This document shows positions 62,640 through 64,000 of a stretch of DNA of 64,000 nt, one piece after another. Location of the stretch: contig OX465105.1 of assembly GCA_949987565.1 (NCBI GenBank), forward strand, positions 19,589,113-19,653,112, given 5' to 3'. Within the stretch, counting starts at the first letter, position 1. The number at the start of each line of letters is the position of its first letter. Source of the stretch: Luidia sarsii (taxonomy: Eukaryota; Echinodermata; Asteroidea; Paxillosida; Luidiidae). Made by a program: the position numbers and the translations under genes. A model generated the notes under the pieces. The model made no database searches. It was given only the letters and a program-made list of their open reading frames with translations, and was not told the origin of the DNA.

Positions 62640-63612
62640 GAGGGCGCCAGACACGACTTGATGTTATAAAAATAATTGTGCTGACTGCTGAACCCTCCTA
62701 GTAGAGGGAATTGTTGCTATGCCAAAAAACAATACCACAGGTTTCCCCCCCTTTTTTTTTTTTTAAAGGCAGCGTCTTTTCCCAAAATTATTTGAAACAT
62801 TTGCAGGTAGTTTTAAGGCCAACGGAAGAGTTCGTTTATCAAAGTAAATAGTCACTCTTGTCATTCCCAGTAGTCTTGTATCACCAAGGAAACTAGCATT
62901 ATCCTGCTTGATATAGCAAAGTATGTGTTGGTCAATATGTGCTGAAAGACAAAGCGTAGGATTTTTTCTTTCGCTGAGTAGAGAATGGTGCATTTTTGTT
63001 CCTTTCCAAAAATGTTAAACTAGATGGCCCATTGTGCATTCCAAAGGTGCTAGCAAATGGAACAGCTATTTTTTATTCTTACCGCGGCACCATTGCAAGG
63101 TTTTTTAAAAATTAAAGCCAACACACGTGTGACGAATCCTTCACGCCTCAGTGTAGTGCTTTTTAAGCTGCGGAATTTTAAATCGAGAGAATATTTTAAC
63201 GACGACGGTGTCGTCTTGAGATTTTTGTTTCTTCCTATTCACGCTTCACATTCCATCTTCATGTTCTGTTTTTCATTTAACTTGTGTATTTGTTTGTTTG
63301 TTCCTTTTTAACTTTCAAATTCCTAATCTATACTTTATGAAGAAAAAAAGAATACTCAAATCTGCTCGATAAAAACCAGTTTCATTTGAAATTGTGGCGA
63401 TTTGTGGAGATATTGTTCCAAGAAACACTCATGAACACAGTGCCTTGTGAGCTGGGATTGGAAATATTTTAATTTGTGTCTCCCCTTCCTTTGATTAAGG
63501 AGAGCGTTTGATATCTTTCTTAATTTATTAAGTTGTGACAACAATTTATATGCAAAATTTTAATTTAACGAATTCAGAGTTTTAATTGAAAATGTGGATT
63601 TTCAATGTGCAA
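62640..63612 (+). other. AT-rich downstream sequence, possible 3'UTR
   Basis: No gene or repeat family recognised. If GAS2L has a long 3'UTR it could extend through here. Confidence 0.4.
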
Positions 63613-63618
63613 AATAAA
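63613..63618 (+). promoter_or_regulatory. candidate poly(A) signal for GAS2L
   Basis: AATAAA with GGTGTGTATT about 55 bases downstream. One of several A/T-rich candidates, which would give a 3'UTR of about 2.8 kb. Confidence 0.2.
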
Positions 63619-63839
63619 AAATATAAAAAAATAGAAGAAACCGTGATATTGTGCGAGAGACGGAAAAGCTCCGGTGTGTATTAAATGTAAAGTTGTAAAA
63701 TAAGACAAAAGACATGGTTGCATCTGTGTACGAAAGTGTATAAACAAAAAGTATATATCGCAAAGGTGAATTTTGGCCATAGGTTGGGAAAAATCAGTTG
63801 TGCTTTCCTAGGTCTGTTGGTTCAGCTCTGTGTCGCTTA

Positions 63840-64000
63840 TTGCCCCCGAACAAACCTAGGATGAAGGATTACTCGGACGTACATGTAACCTGGGATGGAT
63901 TTCACAAAAAGCTGTACAATGTGTAGAAATTTAAATGACCCATTCCTCCTGTGCTTTGCTCATCATCTTGCGATTGGTCATAAGTTGTGATTGGACAGAA
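63840..64000. repeat. dispersed repeat truncated by the window edge
   Basis: The end (ATCTTGCGATTGGTCATAAG) resembles the repeat at 45240-45370 (GTCTTGCGATGGATCGAAAG). Confidence 0.45.

Overview
The window is animal nuclear DNA. It has introns with GT-AG borders, interspersed SINE, MITE, LINE and Penelope-type repeats, long simple-sequence tracts and one 200-base run of N, which is a scaffold gap. The two genes and the repeat style fit an invertebrate deuterostome such as an echinoderm. The species is inferred, not proven. Both recognisable genes lie on the + strand, head to tail.

Bases 1-1971 hold the 3' end of a kinase suppressor of Ras (KSR) gene: two exons encoding the end of the kinase-like C-lobe and the stop codon. 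Bases 1972 to about 9300 are KSR 3'UTR and intergenic DNA, with a 69-bp minisatellite, several MITEs, a CpG-rich promoter-like cluster near 7190-7380, and a hammerhead-like Penelope motif at 8066-8108.

Bases 16027-60844 hold a GAS2-like actin/microtubule linker gene. It has five coding exons (16027-17100, 49353-49460, 57769-57859, 58232-58301, 58840-60844) that join in frame to 1115 codons plus stop. Exon 1 encodes the calponin-homology domain. Exons 2 and 3 together encode the GAR (Gas2-related) domain. Exon 5 encodes a long basic Ser/Arg/Pro-rich tail with SxIP-type EB1-binding motifs. A CpG-rich block ending in a strong donor at 9551, and an acceptor at 15595, may belong to its 5'UTR. Intron 1 is about 32 kb and is packed with ACATGTAC-type palindromic hexanucleotide arrays, polypyrimidine and polypurine tracts, and transposon fragments.

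Bases 60845-64000 are the 3'UTR and downstream flank, with a MITE that starts 12 bases after the GAS2L stop.

Functionally, KSR is a scaffold of Ras-MAPK signalling and GAS2L crosslinks actin and microtubules. Nothing in the window shows that they act together. I found no wholly new multi-gene system. The points most worth following are: (1) a large family of Penelope-terminal-like repeats with a hammerhead-like core, often in inverted pairs; (2) CATGTA units inserted inside otherwise recognisable repeat copies; (3) the alternative donors of the 70-base GAS2L exon.
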